The notes below the pieces were generated by a model. It did no database searches, had not been told where the DNA came from, and worked only from the letters and a program-made list of their open reading frames with translations. This document shows positions 1 through 5,432 of a stretch of DNA of 10,542 nt, piece after piece. This DNA comes from Leptolyngbyaceae cyanobacterium CSSed165cm_216. GTDB taxonomy: Bacteria > Cyanobacteriota > Cyanobacteriia > Phormidesmidales > Phormidesmidaceae. Location of the stretch: NCBI GenBank assembly GCA_007135385.1, contig SLIY01000186.1:1-10542 (forward strand), read 5' to 3'. The position numbers and the translations under genes were made by a program. Position 1 is the first letter of the stretch. Each line of letters starts with the position of its first letter.

Positions 1-619
1 CCTGGGAGAAGCGTATGCAGACCAGTATGACCATAAGCAGGCACTGGAACTGTACGAAAAAGCCCTGACCCTGGCAAAGGCCAAAGCCGACCTGGCTGGA
101 CAGGCTAGATCGCTACGCAATTTAGGGGATGGGCTGAGAAGTTGTGGGCGATCGTTTCAAGCGGTGGATTACTATCAACAAGCGTTGAGCAAGTATCGGG
201 AATTGGGCGATCGCCAAGGAGAGGCCATTTCCCTGGGCAATTTGGGCAATGCACATTTGTCACTGGGCGATTACAGTCAAGCCATCGAATATTATCAGCA
301 GTCGTTAGTGACGTCTCGGCAAATTGGTGATCGCCAGAGCGAGGCAGCTTCCCTGGGCAATTTGGGCAATGCGTATCATGCCCTAGGTCAATACTCCCAG
401 GCCATTGAGTGCCATCAGCAGTGGTCAGCCATCGCGCGGGAAATCGGCGATCGCTACAACGAGGCTGCTTCTCTGTTCAACCTTGGCAATGTACTGATGA
501 ACGTTGGCCAAGAGCAACAGGCCACTTCAAACTACGAAGCAGCCAAGGAAATATTTGAGGCAATAGGGCAACAGTACAACGTCGATCAATGTGATGCAAC
601 TCTTCACGACCGAGATTAG
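1..619 (+). CDS. TPR-repeat protein, C-terminal part (5' end outside window)
   Basis: The frame is open from base 2 to the TAG at 617-619, giving 205 visible residues without a start, so the gene begins left of the window. A GTG at 164 is internal and is not the true start. The protein is a run of 40-residue tetratricopeptide units of the Rapsyn/LGN-like kind: consensus NLGNA...LG.YSQAIEYYQQ followed by R.IGDR..EA.SL. Four units are visible, the first (about 61-180) and the last more diverged. At DNA level this is a 120-bp tandem repeat, and HIP1 sites sit in the GDR codons of two units. In cyanobacteria such arrays often precede CHAT or kinase domains or act alone as scaffolds. Here the C-terminus simply runs out after the repeats (ending LHDRD), so no effector domain follows. 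TPR helices mediate protein-protein contacts; the partner cannot be told. It converges on the DUF2283 gene. Confidence 0.9.
   Translation, partial: LGEAYADQYDHKQALELYEKALTLAKAKADLAGQARSLRNLGDGLRSCGRSFQAVDYYQQALSKYRELGDRQGEAISLGNLGNAHLSLGDYSQAIEYYQQSLVTSRQIGDRQSEAASLGNLGNAYHALGQYSQAIECHQQWSAIAREIGDRYNEAASLFNLGNVLMNVGQEQQATSNYEAAKEIFEAIGQQYNVDQCDATLHDRD
61..540 (+). repeat. 120-bp tandem repeat encoding TPR units
   Basis: Four copies with a 120-bp period are visible (about 61-180, 181-300, 301-420, 421-540). The central block around GGCGATCGC...GAGGC...CTGGGCAATTTGGGCAAT is the best conserved, and copies 2 and 3 are the closest pair. Such arrays can change copy number by recombination. Confidence 0.85.
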
Positions 620-630
620 TGGTGGCTCCT

Positions 631-650
631 TCAGCAACCCGCTTTCTCTG
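631..650 (+). repeat. Left copy of 20-bp direct repeat flanking the DUF2283 module
   Basis: TCAGCAACCCGCTTTCTCTG lies 12 bp after the stop of the TPR gene. It matches 1372-1391 at 19 of 20 bases in the same orientation. The two copies bracket the two-gene module exactly. The origin (recombination scar, site duplication or retained paralogous flank) is open. Confidence 0.75.
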
Positions 651-669
651 CCCCACTACGAATAGCACC

Positions 670-909
670 CTACGATGCCGCCAAGCGGAGACTGGCAATG
701 ACGGGCAGCTCCAGCAGAAAATCGGTGTTTAGAAGCCGCTTTGAAAAAAATAGAATTTCCAAATTCTCCACCTCGCCAGACACCGGGTTGAGACGGGCGA
801 TCATCTCGTCACCAATTTCTTCAGATTCCTGTTCAGCGTAGGGGTCGCACTTGTTGATGTAGAGAATATCGCCCTCCATGTCATATTGGAACACTAGCTT
901 TTCTGCCAT
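670..909 (-). CDS. DUF2283 domain protein, putative antitoxin
   Basis: A 79-residue protein with the DUF2283 pattern: a first strand (LVFQYDMEGDILYI, residues 5-18) and the later ENLEILFF strand (about residues 47-54), with acidic residues between. DUF2283 proteins are small and often lie beside toxin-like or DUF4258-type genes, so an antitoxin or partner role is inferred, not shown. The ATG at 909 is preceded by a good ribosome site, GGAGG, nine bases upstream. The gene overlaps the end of the upstream minus-strand gene by 16 bases, so the two are almost certainly co-transcribed and translationally coupled. Gene order is putative toxin first, DUF2283 second. No DNA-binding motif is evident, so autoregulation, if present, would need another factor. 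Confidence 0.8.
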   Translation of the reverse strand: MAEKLVFQYDMEGDILYINKCDPYAEQESEEIGDEMIARLNPVSGEVENLEILFFSKRLLNTDFLLELPVIASLRLAAS

Positions 910-1220
910 AGGGGAGTTCCTCCAGTCAATTTGCGAGCGGTATAGGCGGTGATAACCCAGTGTCGGGATGCGGAAACATCGCTAATGGTCACAACCACCA
1001 GGTAGCGCCCAGTGCGAATCGAGTCGAACCATTTGGAGAATAGCAGGGCAGTAGGGTCGCGATCGCTGCTTCGTACCTGGTCAGGTTGCTCCAGGGTATT
1101 GGCCAATTGGACTAGATAGTCGGGCAAGATACCTGGATGACTGGCTATGATATGAGCCTCCCGCTCCCCTGACAGTTCTACCCTAGCGCCCAGATACGGG
1201 CAGGAAAATAGGCGAGTCAT
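894..1220 (-). CDS. Small hypothetical protein, possible RelE/barnase-like nuclease partner of DUF2283
   Basis: 108 residues from the ATG at 1220, beginning MTRLFSCPYLGARVELSGER. The frame stays open upstream to a possible start at 1367, but the added 49 residues look like non-coding translation and the homologous core begins at this ATG, so I prefer the short form. Visible marks are HI..HPGILPDYL (residues about 23-35), a PDQVR motif, a central LFSKWFD segment, a hydrophobic YLVVVTISD strand, and a C-terminal RHWVITAYTARKL..G strand. This pattern (an early His followed by HP, then WxITAY) resembles uncharacterised cyanobacterial proteins found next to DUF2283 genes, and loosely the RelE/barnase-like nuclease folds. 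Nuclease activity is a guess from layout and fold-like pattern only. Its 3' end overlaps the DUF2283 gene by 16 bases. Confidence 0.75.
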   Translation of the reverse strand: MTRLFSCPYLGARVELSGEREAHIIASHPGILPDYLVQLANTLEQPDQVRSSDRDPTALLFSKWFDSIRTGRYLVVVTISDVSASRHWVITAYTARKLTGGTPLWQKS

Positions 1221-1371
1221 AACCTTATCGTAACCTGGAGTCCCCTGCAGTAGGGTGAATTCGCGGCCCCAAACCACGCACCCATGCGATCGCCCCCACC
1301 CCGTGATCCAATGCCCACTGCCGCCAGAAACCGGGTCTCTATGGCGTAGCATCGCAACCCTGGCCATCAGC

Positions 1372-1391
1372 TCAGCAACCTGCTTTCTCTG
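1372..1391 (+). repeat. Right copy of 20-bp direct repeat
   Basis: TCAGCAACCTGCTTTCTCTG differs from 631-650 at one base. A further partial echo, TTCTCTGCCC, lies at 1431-1440 and matches 644-653. It sits between the two-gene module and gvpK, in the divergent gap. Confidence 0.75.
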
Positions 1392-1415
1392 TCGTACCGC
1401 GCATGGCGCGCCGCA

Positions 1416-1432
1416 AATGGTACCCTACCATT
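1416..1432. promoter_or_regulatory. Inverted repeat upstream of gvpK, possible operator
   Basis: AATGGTA-CCC-TACCATT is a perfect 7-bp inverted repeat with a 3-bp centre, 33 bp before the gvpK start. It lies in the 245-bp gap between divergent transcription units (the minus-strand module and gvpK). It is the clearest dyad in that gap, but the protein that might bind is unknown. A shorter palindrome, GGCGCGCC, is just upstream at 1405-1412. Confidence 0.3.
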
Positions 1433-1465
1433 CTCTGCCCACCCCACATGCACTAGACTGAGGCT

Positions 1466-1954
1466 ATGACCTCCGACAATGCCGATAACCTCGATATCGA
1501 CCAGCTGCCTAACCTGGCCATCCAACCCCAGACCAAAAATAGCGAAGCGGGCCTGGCCCCTCTACTGCTGACGGTGGTTGAACTGATCCGCCAGCTGATG
1601 GAAGCCCAGATCATTCGCCGCATGGAGGGGGGGGATCTCAGCGACGAGGATTTAGATCGAGCGGCCGAAAGCCTGCGCAAACTGGAAGAGCAGGTGGTTC
1701 ATCTGTGCGAGATTTTTGACGTTGACCCCGCTGACCTCAACATTGACCTAGGGGAAATTGGCACCCTGCTACCCCGCGAAGGCCACTACTACCCCGGTGA
1801 AAAGTCCCCCAGCCCCACCATCCTGGAGTTGCTGGATCGGCTACTGGACACGGGGGTGGTCGTGGAAGGGGATCTGGACTTAGGCATGGCCCAACTCAGT
1901 TTGATCCAGGCCAAGCTGCGGTTAGTGCTCACCTCTAAACCGCTTGAGACCTAG
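1466..1954 (+). CDS. gvpK: Gas vesicle protein GvpK
   Basis: 162 residues, the usual size for the GvpK family (PF05121). After a variable polar N-terminus (about residues 1-27), the conserved core begins GLAPLLLTVVELIRQLMEAQ and continues IIRRMEGGDLSDEDLDRAAESLRKLEEQV, then FDVDPADLNIDLGEIGTLLP and a C-terminal helix with LLDTGVVVEGDLDLGMAQLSL. These are family hallmarks. GvpK is a minor accessory protein needed for gas-vesicle formation in the cytoplasm; its exact role in assembly is not settled. The ATG has a weak GAGG only two bases upstream. In most cyanobacterial clusters gvpK follows gvpJ; here the DNA before it is the DUF2283 module, so either a rearrangement separated them or this is a detached block. 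It is followed by gvpF after a 162-bp gap. Confidence 0.95.
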   Translation: MTSDNADNLDIDQLPNLAIQPQTKNSEAGLAPLLLTVVELIRQLMEAQIIRRMEGGDLSDEDLDRAAESLRKLEEQVVHLCEIFDVDPADLNIDLGEIGTLLPREGHYYPGEKSPSPTILELLDRLLDTGVVVEGDLDLGMAQLSLIQAKLRLVLTSKPLET

Positions 1955-2020
1955 CGTTCTAGGCGGATAGGGCTAGGGTCTGGGGTCGTCATTGTTCGTT
2001 CTATGCCCGGATATCAACTT

Positions 2021-2046
2021 TGTATCGCTCTATGTATCGCTCTATG
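2021..2046 (+). repeat. 12-bp tandem repeat upstream of gvpF (iteron-like)
   Basis: TGTATCGCTCTA occurs twice head to tail (2021-2032, 2033-2044) and is followed by TG, the start of a third unit. A related TCGTTCTATG lies at 1996-2005, so the motif TCGYTCTATG appears three times in 51 bp. It lies 50-75 bp ahead of a consensus -10 box and may be a regulator-binding array for gvpF-gvpG. Confidence 0.6.
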
Positions 2047-2096
2047 GGGACCTGTTGAGTCCCTCGGGGTTTTAGGGAACGTTGGGAACATCCCCC

Positions 2097-2102
2097 TATA
2101 AT
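2097..2102 (+). promoter_or_regulatory. Candidate -10 box for gvpF-gvpG
   Basis: TATAAT is a perfect -10 hexamer, with no good -35 at 16-18 bp spacing (AGGGAA at 2074-2079). That suggests activation by a bound factor. A start near 2109 would leave a leader of only about eight bases before the gvpF ATG, which also lacks a Shine-Dalgarno site, so the message would be nearly leaderless. Confidence 0.45.
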
Positions 2103-2116
2103 TCAGTCATTGCCCT

Positions 2117-2860
2117 ATGGCCGATCGCTATTATCTGTACGGAATTTTTCCCGCCCCTGGCCCCATCGCCCTGGCCATCAATGGGTTAGACAAGCAGCCA
2201 GTGCAGGCTCACCTGCTAGACGGCTTTACCTTTCTCTATTCCCAGGCTTGTCAAAACCGCTACCTGGCCAGCCGCAAAAATCTACTGGGCCACGAGCGAG
2301 TGCTAGAAGCTGCCATGGAACAGGGGTTCCGCACCCTACTACCGCTGCAGTTTGGGTTAATTGTCGAAGGCTGGAGTCAGGTACAGCAGGACTTGGTTAT
2401 TCCCCATGCTGAGGATCTCCGCCAGTTGTTTGAGCGGCTGAAAGATAGCCGTGAAGTCAGTATCAAGGTGTTGTGGGAGTCCACCACCGAACTAGAGCTG
2501 ATGATGGCCGAAAATGACGCCCTACGAGCCCAGCGGGACCAGTTAGAAGGCACCCAGTTGAGCATGGACCAGGTGATCAAAATTGGTCAAGTGATTGAAG
2601 CGGCCCTGGAAGACCGTAAGCACACTATTGTGGCTCAGTTTCGCGAGGCGTTAGGGCCTCTGGCCAAAGATGCGATCGAAAACGAGCCGATGACCGACTC
2701 GATGATTTTTAACGCCGCTTACCTCATTCCTTGGGATCACGAACCCGAGTTTAGCCAGGCGATCGAAGCGGTCGATCGCCAGTTCGGCGATCGCCTACGC
2801 ATTCGTTACAACAACTTCACAGCCCCCTACAACTTTGCCCAGCTTAACCAACTCAACTAA
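2117..2860 (+). CDS. gvpF: Gas vesicle protein GvpF (GvpF/GvpL family)
   Basis: 247 residues, typical of cyanobacterial GvpF (PF06386). The N-terminal domain begins YYLYGIFPAPGPIALAINGL, and continues through FLYSQACQNRYLASRKNLLGHERVLE and FRTLLPLQFGLIV. A helical middle follows (about residues 85-165), then a second alpha/beta part with MIFNAAYLIPW and ending FGDRLRIRYNNFTAPYNFAQL. The pattern agrees with the structurally known Microcystis GvpF, a two-domain protein reported at the gas-facing or inner surface of the vesicle. The role is in vesicle assembly, with GvpF/L family members binding GvpA. The start is the ATG before ADRYYLYG, where family homology begins; no ribosome site is seen. 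gvpG follows after two bases. Confidence 0.95.
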   Translation: MADRYYLYGIFPAPGPIALAINGLDKQPVQAHLLDGFTFLYSQACQNRYLASRKNLLGHERVLEAAMEQGFRTLLPLQFGLIVEGWSQVQQDLVIPHAEDLRQLFERLKDSREVSIKVLWESTTELELMMAENDALRAQRDQLEGTQLSMDQVIKIGQVIEAALEDRKHTIVAQFREALGPLAKDAIENEPMTDSMIFNAAYLIPWDHEPEFSQAIEAVDRQFGDRLRIRYNNFTAPYNFAQLNQLN

Positions 2861-2862
2861 CT

Positions 2863-3117
2863 ATGCTGTTAAAACTACTGTTTGCCCCCGTACTTGGCCC
2901 GGTAGAAGGGGTCAGCTGGATTGCCGACAAAATCCTAGAGCAGGCTGATGTGGCCACCAACGACATGGAAAGCCTGCAAAAACAGCTGCTGACCCTGCAA
3001 ATGTCCTTCGATATGGGAGATGTATCAGAAGAAGACTTTGAGGCACAAGAAGAAGAGATTCTACTGGCTATGCAAGCGATTGAAGACGAGGAAAACGAAG
3101 ACGAGGAAAACGACTAG
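2863..3117 (+). CDS. gvpG: Gas vesicle protein GvpG
   Basis: 84 residues, matching the small GvpG family (PF05120). The N-terminus MLLKLLFAPVLGPVEGVSWIADKILEQ is the diagnostic segment. It is followed by a charged helix likely to form a coiled coil (about residues 35-75) and a very acidic tail (EDEENEDEEND). GvpG is an accessory assembly factor in the cytoplasm. The ATG is only two bases after the gvpF stop, so translation is coupled. In well-known cyanobacterial clusters gvpV and gvpW follow gvpG; here a 164-bp gap and a tRNA gene follow instead, so the cluster ends or is broken at this point. Confidence 0.95.
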   Translation: MLLKLLFAPVLGPVEGVSWIADKILEQADVATNDMESLQKQLLTLQMSFDMGDVSEEDFEAQEEEILLAMQAIEDEENEDEEND

Positions 3118-3205
3118 TGCATCGTCAAGTTTTAATTTTAGGGTTGACAGGCCACTAGGTCGCACCTTTGGCTAAGACCCGACTCAAGTTGTAGCCCCTT
3201 AACAC

Positions 3206-3227
3206 TTTAGCTAAACTGGTTTTAGCT
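3206..3227. repeat. AT-rich dyad between gvpG and tRNA-Gln
   Basis: AGCTAAA (3209-3215) and TTTAGCT (3221-3227) form a 7-bp stem with loop CTGGT; TTTAGCTAAA at 3206-3215 is itself a palindrome. It lies between convergent gvpG and tRNA-Gln. No U-tract follows on either strand, so a terminator role is only possible. Nothing else recognisable is in 3118-3281. Confidence 0.3.
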
Positions 3228-3281
3228 TGAAAAGAGACTCTAGCTTGGCAGAAAGCCTTATCCTGACAGAGATGAATTAAA

Positions 3282-3353
3282 CTGGGGTGCTAGGATTCGA
3301 ACCTAGGAATGCCGGGACCAAAACCCGGTGCCTTACCGCTTGGCGACACCCCA
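3282..3353 (-). tRNA. trnQ-UUG: tRNA-Gln (UUG anticodon)
   Basis: The minus strand folds into a full cloverleaf: acceptor stem TGGGGTG/CACCCCA, D arm GCC...GGC, anticodon stem CCGGG/CCCGG with loop TTTTGGT (anticodon TTG), five-base variable loop, and T arm CTAGG-TTCGAAT-CCTAG. The discriminator is G (base 3282) and the 3' CCA is not encoded. The first pair is U1-A72, the identity element that bacterial GatCAB uses to recognise tRNA-Gln. In cyanobacteria this tRNA is first charged with Glu and then amidated. It is transcribed toward gvpG. Confidence 0.97.
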
Positions 3354-3369
3354 TTAACGGCGCTTTTGT

Positions 3370-3400
3370 AATATAGCAGGTCAAGCCGCAGCTGTGTCAA
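3370..3400 (-). promoter_or_regulatory. Promoter of tRNA-Gln
   Basis: On the minus strand, TTGACA (3400-3395) is followed after 19 bases by TATATT (3375-3370), with a TG one base upstream of the -10 (extended -10). The spacer is long but the hexamers are strong. A start near 3363 would give about ten leader bases before the tRNA 5' end, a sensible distance. Confidence 0.65.
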
Positions 3401-3568
3401 GATTTTGTTGCTGCGAGTCATGATTGAGTCAGGCCTGGCTGGCTGACAAATCCACCCACCTAGTTTCAGAACAACGGAGGGGTGCAACAAAACACCCATA
3501 CTCTGCGGGTGCAGGACTTCCAAGGCATGTCTTCCCTGCTTCGCTCACCCCAATCTATGTTCTGCTGC

Positions 3569-3582
3569 TACGCGCGCGCACG
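3569..3582. repeat. Alternating pyrimidine-purine tract
   Basis: TACGCGCGCGCACG alternates pyrimidine and purine over 14 bp, a sequence able to adopt Z-DNA under supercoiling. It lies 29 bp beyond the argJ stop, in the 257-bp gap before the tRNA. The same gap also holds a weak hairpin, GGGTG/CACCC (about 3481-3498), with no T-run. No gene is seen there. Confidence 0.35.
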
Positions 3583-3610
3583 AGCCATGCCCTACGTTCT
3601 TACCTCTTCC

Positions 3611-4852
3611 CTAGGTCGTATATTCCGCATTGATCTTGACGTAGTCATAGCTCAAATCACAGCCCCAGGCCTGGCCACTGCCGGGGCCATCGCCAATCCG
3701 CACATGGATGGCAACGGTATCACTCTTCAGGTACTCTCCTTGGCTAGTCTGGGTCAGGTAGGCACTGGCGGCCGGTCGGTCAAAGGCTAGGGGTTGGCCA
3801 TGCTCCATCAGGAGTATGTTCCCCAATTGTATGCGTAGGTCGTTCTGGTCGAAGGCCACCCCAGCCCGGCCAGCGGCGGCAGCGATACGGCCCCAGTTGG
3901 GGTCATGGCCGAAGACAGCAGATTTCACTAGGGAGGAGCCAGCAATGGTGCGGGCCACTTGATGGGCGAGGGCTTGGTTGACAGCGCCAGAAACGTTCAC
4001 TTCGAGCAGGCAGGTGGCCCCTTCTCCATCACGGGCAATGGCTTTAGCCAGGTGCTGGCATACAGCCGTTAGCATCGCTTCTAATTGGTTGGCCTCAGCC
4101 CCTTCATCCATGATGGCCGGAGTTCGAGACTCCCCATTGGCCAGGGCTAGTAGGCAGTCATTGGTGCTGGTGTCGCCGTCTACGGTGATTTGGTTAAAGC
4201 TGCGATCGGTAGCCCGGCGCAGCATGTCTTGCCATAGGGTGGGGGAAACAGTGGCATCGCAAGTCACAAAAGCCAGCATGGTGGCCATGTTGGGGTGAAT
4301 CATACCCGAGCCTTTGGCAATACCACCAATGCGTACGGGGCGATCATGGATGGTGGTTTCTAAAGCCACGGACTTGATTACCAGGTCGGTGGTAATGATG
4401 GCGCTAGCCGCCGCATCGGACCCAGTGGTAGACAGGCTCTGGACCAAGGGGGGAATACCGGCTTTCAGCTGATCCATTTTGATCGGTTGGCCAATCACCC
4501 CGGTGGAGGCAATCAATACCGCTTCCGGCTCTATGCCCAGGGCAGCGGCTAGGGTTTCGGCACTGTCTACCGCATCCACCCAACCTTGATTACCGGTACA
4601 GGCGTTGGCCTGACCTGCATTCACTAAGATGGCTCTGGCACTGGGCCTGGCCTCTAGCCGCTGATAGCAATAGTCGACACAGGCCGCCCGCACATGACTG
4701 GTGGTAAAGACTCCTGCTGCGATCGCATCACAGTCCGAATAAATCAGGGCTAGATCTGCCGCTCCTGATGGCTTTAGACCAGCGGCAATGCCTGCTGCTT
4801 GAAATCCCTTGGGCGCGGTCACCCCTCCGTCGACTATTCGCCAGTCTGCCAT
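3611..4852 (-). CDS. argJ: Bifunctional ornithine acetyltransferase / N-acetylglutamate synthase ArgJ
   Basis: 413 residues from the ATG at 4852, which has GGAG a few bases upstream; a TTG five codons earlier (4867) is less likely. ArgJ moves the acetyl group from N-acetylornithine to glutamate, recycling it in arginine synthesis; bifunctional forms can also make acetylglutamate from acetyl-CoA. Family marks are ASTGVIGQ (about residues 115-122), an oxyanion-hole type motif, and the self-cleavage site KGSGMIHPNMATMLAF (about 180-195), where Thr191 becomes the nucleophile at the N-terminus of the beta chain. The NWGRI motif (GHDPNWGRI) and the closing CDLSYDYVKINAEYTT are also typical. All key residues are present and the length is normal. 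It has its own promoter and no adjoining arg gene. Whether this copy is mono- or bifunctional cannot be seen from sequence. Confidence 0.97.
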   Translation of the reverse strand: MADWRIVDGGVTAPKGFQAAGIAAGLKPSGAADLALIYSDCDAIAAGVFTTSHVRAACVDYCYQRLEARPSARAILVNAGQANACTGNQGWVDAVDSAETLAAALGIEPEAVLIASTGVIGQPIKMDQLKAGIPPLVQSLSTTGSDAAASAIITTDLVIKSVALETTIHDRPVRIGGIAKGSGMIHPNMATMLAFVTCDATVSPTLWQDMLRRATDRSFNQITVDGDTSTNDCLLALANGESRTPAIMDEGAEANQLEAMLTAVCQHLAKAIARDGEGATCLLEVNVSGAVNQALAHQVARTIAGSSLVKSAVFGHDPNWGRIAAAAGRAGVAFDQNDLRIQLGNILLMEHGQPLAFDRPAASAYLTQTSQGEYLKSDTVAIHVRIGDGPGSGQAWGCDLSYDYVKINAEYTT

Positions 4853-4887
4853 GGCCTCTCCGTACAATGCTGATCAGCTTCCACGGG

Positions 4888-4920
4888 ATTATAGCAACCA
4901 CTCTTAGAGGTTGTTTGAAA
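4888..4920 (-). promoter_or_regulatory. argJ promoter with overlapping dyad
   Basis: On the minus strand a perfect TATAAT lies at 4893-4888, 36 bases before the argJ ATG; the leader would be about 28 bases. No consensus -35 is present at 17 bp (AAACAA, 4916-4911). The spacer holds an imperfect dyad, CAAC-(CA)-CTCT-T-AGAG-GTTG (4895-4913), which could be an operator. The upstream half is supplied by the left end of the MITE-like element described next. Confidence 0.5.
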
Positions 4921-5061
4921 AAGGTCATCTCAGGTATAGTTTGCCGCCAACAGACAGTCAACTCGCTGGGGTTTGAGGTCCTTAGCCCACTCACCTCCAT
5001 AGATATAACCTAAGACACTCTTTGGCTTATCAAACCACCTTTGGCTTTTCCAACGACCTCT
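4906..5061. mobile_element. Possible MITE-like element or degenerate insertion-sequence remnant (156 bp)
   Basis: AGAGGTTGTTTGAAAA (4906-4921) and the reverse complement of 5046-5061, AGAGGTCGTTGGAAAA, match at 14 of 16 bases, making terminal inverted repeats around a 156-bp, non-coding interior. A second, weaker copy of the right end lies inward, as a 19-bp tandem pair (5021-5039 and 5040-5058, 16 of 19 identical). No target-site duplication is clear (TTA left, TTC right) and no transposase motif is seen, so this may be an old remnant or chance. It abuts the argJ promoter. Confidence 0.35.
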
Positions 5062-5070
5062 TCGCTGGAA
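5048..5070. repeat. Small hairpin near right end of MITE-like element
   Basis: TTCCAACG and CGCTGGAA pair over eight positions with one mismatch around a 7-base loop. It overlaps the right inverted end of the element. Function unknown. Confidence 0.3.
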
Positions 5071-5084
5071 GGACGTCCCTATCG

Positions 5085-5113
5085 AAAAAAAAAGGAGAGC
5101 CCAAAAGCTCTCC
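5085..5113 (-). terminator. Rho-independent terminator for leftward transcription (gatB side)
   Basis: On the minus strand GGAGAGC (5113-5107), loop TTTTGG, GCTCTCC (5100-5094) is a perfect 7-bp GC-rich stem, followed at once by nine Ts (5093-5085). This is a textbook intrinsic terminator. It lies 320 bp beyond the gatB stop and before argJ, so leftward transcripts from gatB would carry the hairpin-rich gap as a long 3' untranslated region. Confidence 0.85.
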
Positions 5114-5303
5114 CTACCATCAGGGTGCATCTAGTATCATGTTAGCCCAGAAAATGCACGGGGGGTAATACCCCTTATTTAAATTTTCGACAAAACTTAG
5201 GCTTTCCCATGACATCTGAGTACCCATGAATACGCAGCAGCCAGCCAAACCTGCTGTTGTACGCATACCAGCCTGCCCCAAACGAGTGACCTGTCAATCC
5301 TAA

Positions 5304-5337
5304 CCTTGTAGGTGGGGTGGCACGCCACCCCACAAGG
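5304..5337. repeat. GC-rich hairpin, REP-like
   Basis: TGGGGTGG (5313-5320), loop CACG, CCACCCCA (5325-5332), extended after a 4-base bulge by CCTTG (5304-5308) and CAAGG (5333-5337). The stem totals 13 pairs. Together with the following hairpin it looks like a dispersed extragenic repeat unit rather than coding DNA. Confidence 0.6.
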
Positions 5338-5346
5338 CTTACTGCT

Positions 5347-5373
5347 GTTGGGTTCCACTTCGTTTCACCCAAC
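5347..5373. repeat. REP-like hairpin of a type dispersed in cyanobacteria
   Basis: GTTGGGT (5347-5353) and ACCCAAC (5367-5373) form a perfect 7-bp stem around the 13-base loop TCCACTTCGTTTC, followed by CTACG. From memory, sequences of the form GTTGGGT...ACCCAACCTACG recur in many cyanobacterial intergenic regions; the match to that class is by eye only. It sits 60 bp after the gatB stop. Confidence 0.55.
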
Positions 5374-5432
5374 CTACGAATACCCTAAGGGTTAGGCTTA
5401 ACGACGTTGCACTAGGATAGGGCAGTTAGCAG

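Larger units (their letters stand above)
4853..5432. other. 580-bp non-coding gap between gatB and argJ
   Basis: No credible gene is found. Short open frames here, such as 4930-5130 and 5175-5372 on the minus strand, have no recognisable motif and cross the repeats and terminator. Besides the elements listed separately it contains GGGGTA-A-TACCCC (5162-5174), the palindrome ATTTAAAT (5177-5184), and GTGCAT/ATGCAC (5125-5130, 5154-5159). Confidence 0.7.

Noticed and set aside
61..540. Regular spacing of near-identical blocks, considered as a CRISPR-like array
   Set aside because: The 120-bp period is in frame throughout and translates into TPR units, so it is coding repeat, not spacer-repeat structure.
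894..1367. Longer 157-residue form of the putative nuclease-like protein
   Set aside because: The 49 extra N-terminal residues lack family-like pattern, and the recognisable core starts at the ATG at 1220; the longer frame is probably open by chance in GC-rich DNA.
3144..3149. TTGACA as a -35 box after gvpG
   Set aside because: No acceptable -10 hexamer lies 16-19 bp downstream and no plus-strand gene follows.
3482..3790. 102-residue plus-strand open frame
   Set aside because: It runs antisense into the end of argJ and its composition follows the argJ codons; no start signal.
4930..5130. 66-residue minus-strand open frame inside the argJ-gatB gap, considered as a transposase remnant
   Set aside because: It crosses the intrinsic terminator and both tandem repeat copies, and shows no DDE, HTH or other transposase motif.
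5175..5372. 65-residue minus-strand open frame
   Set aside because: It is made largely of the REP-like hairpins, has no known motif and no ribosome site.
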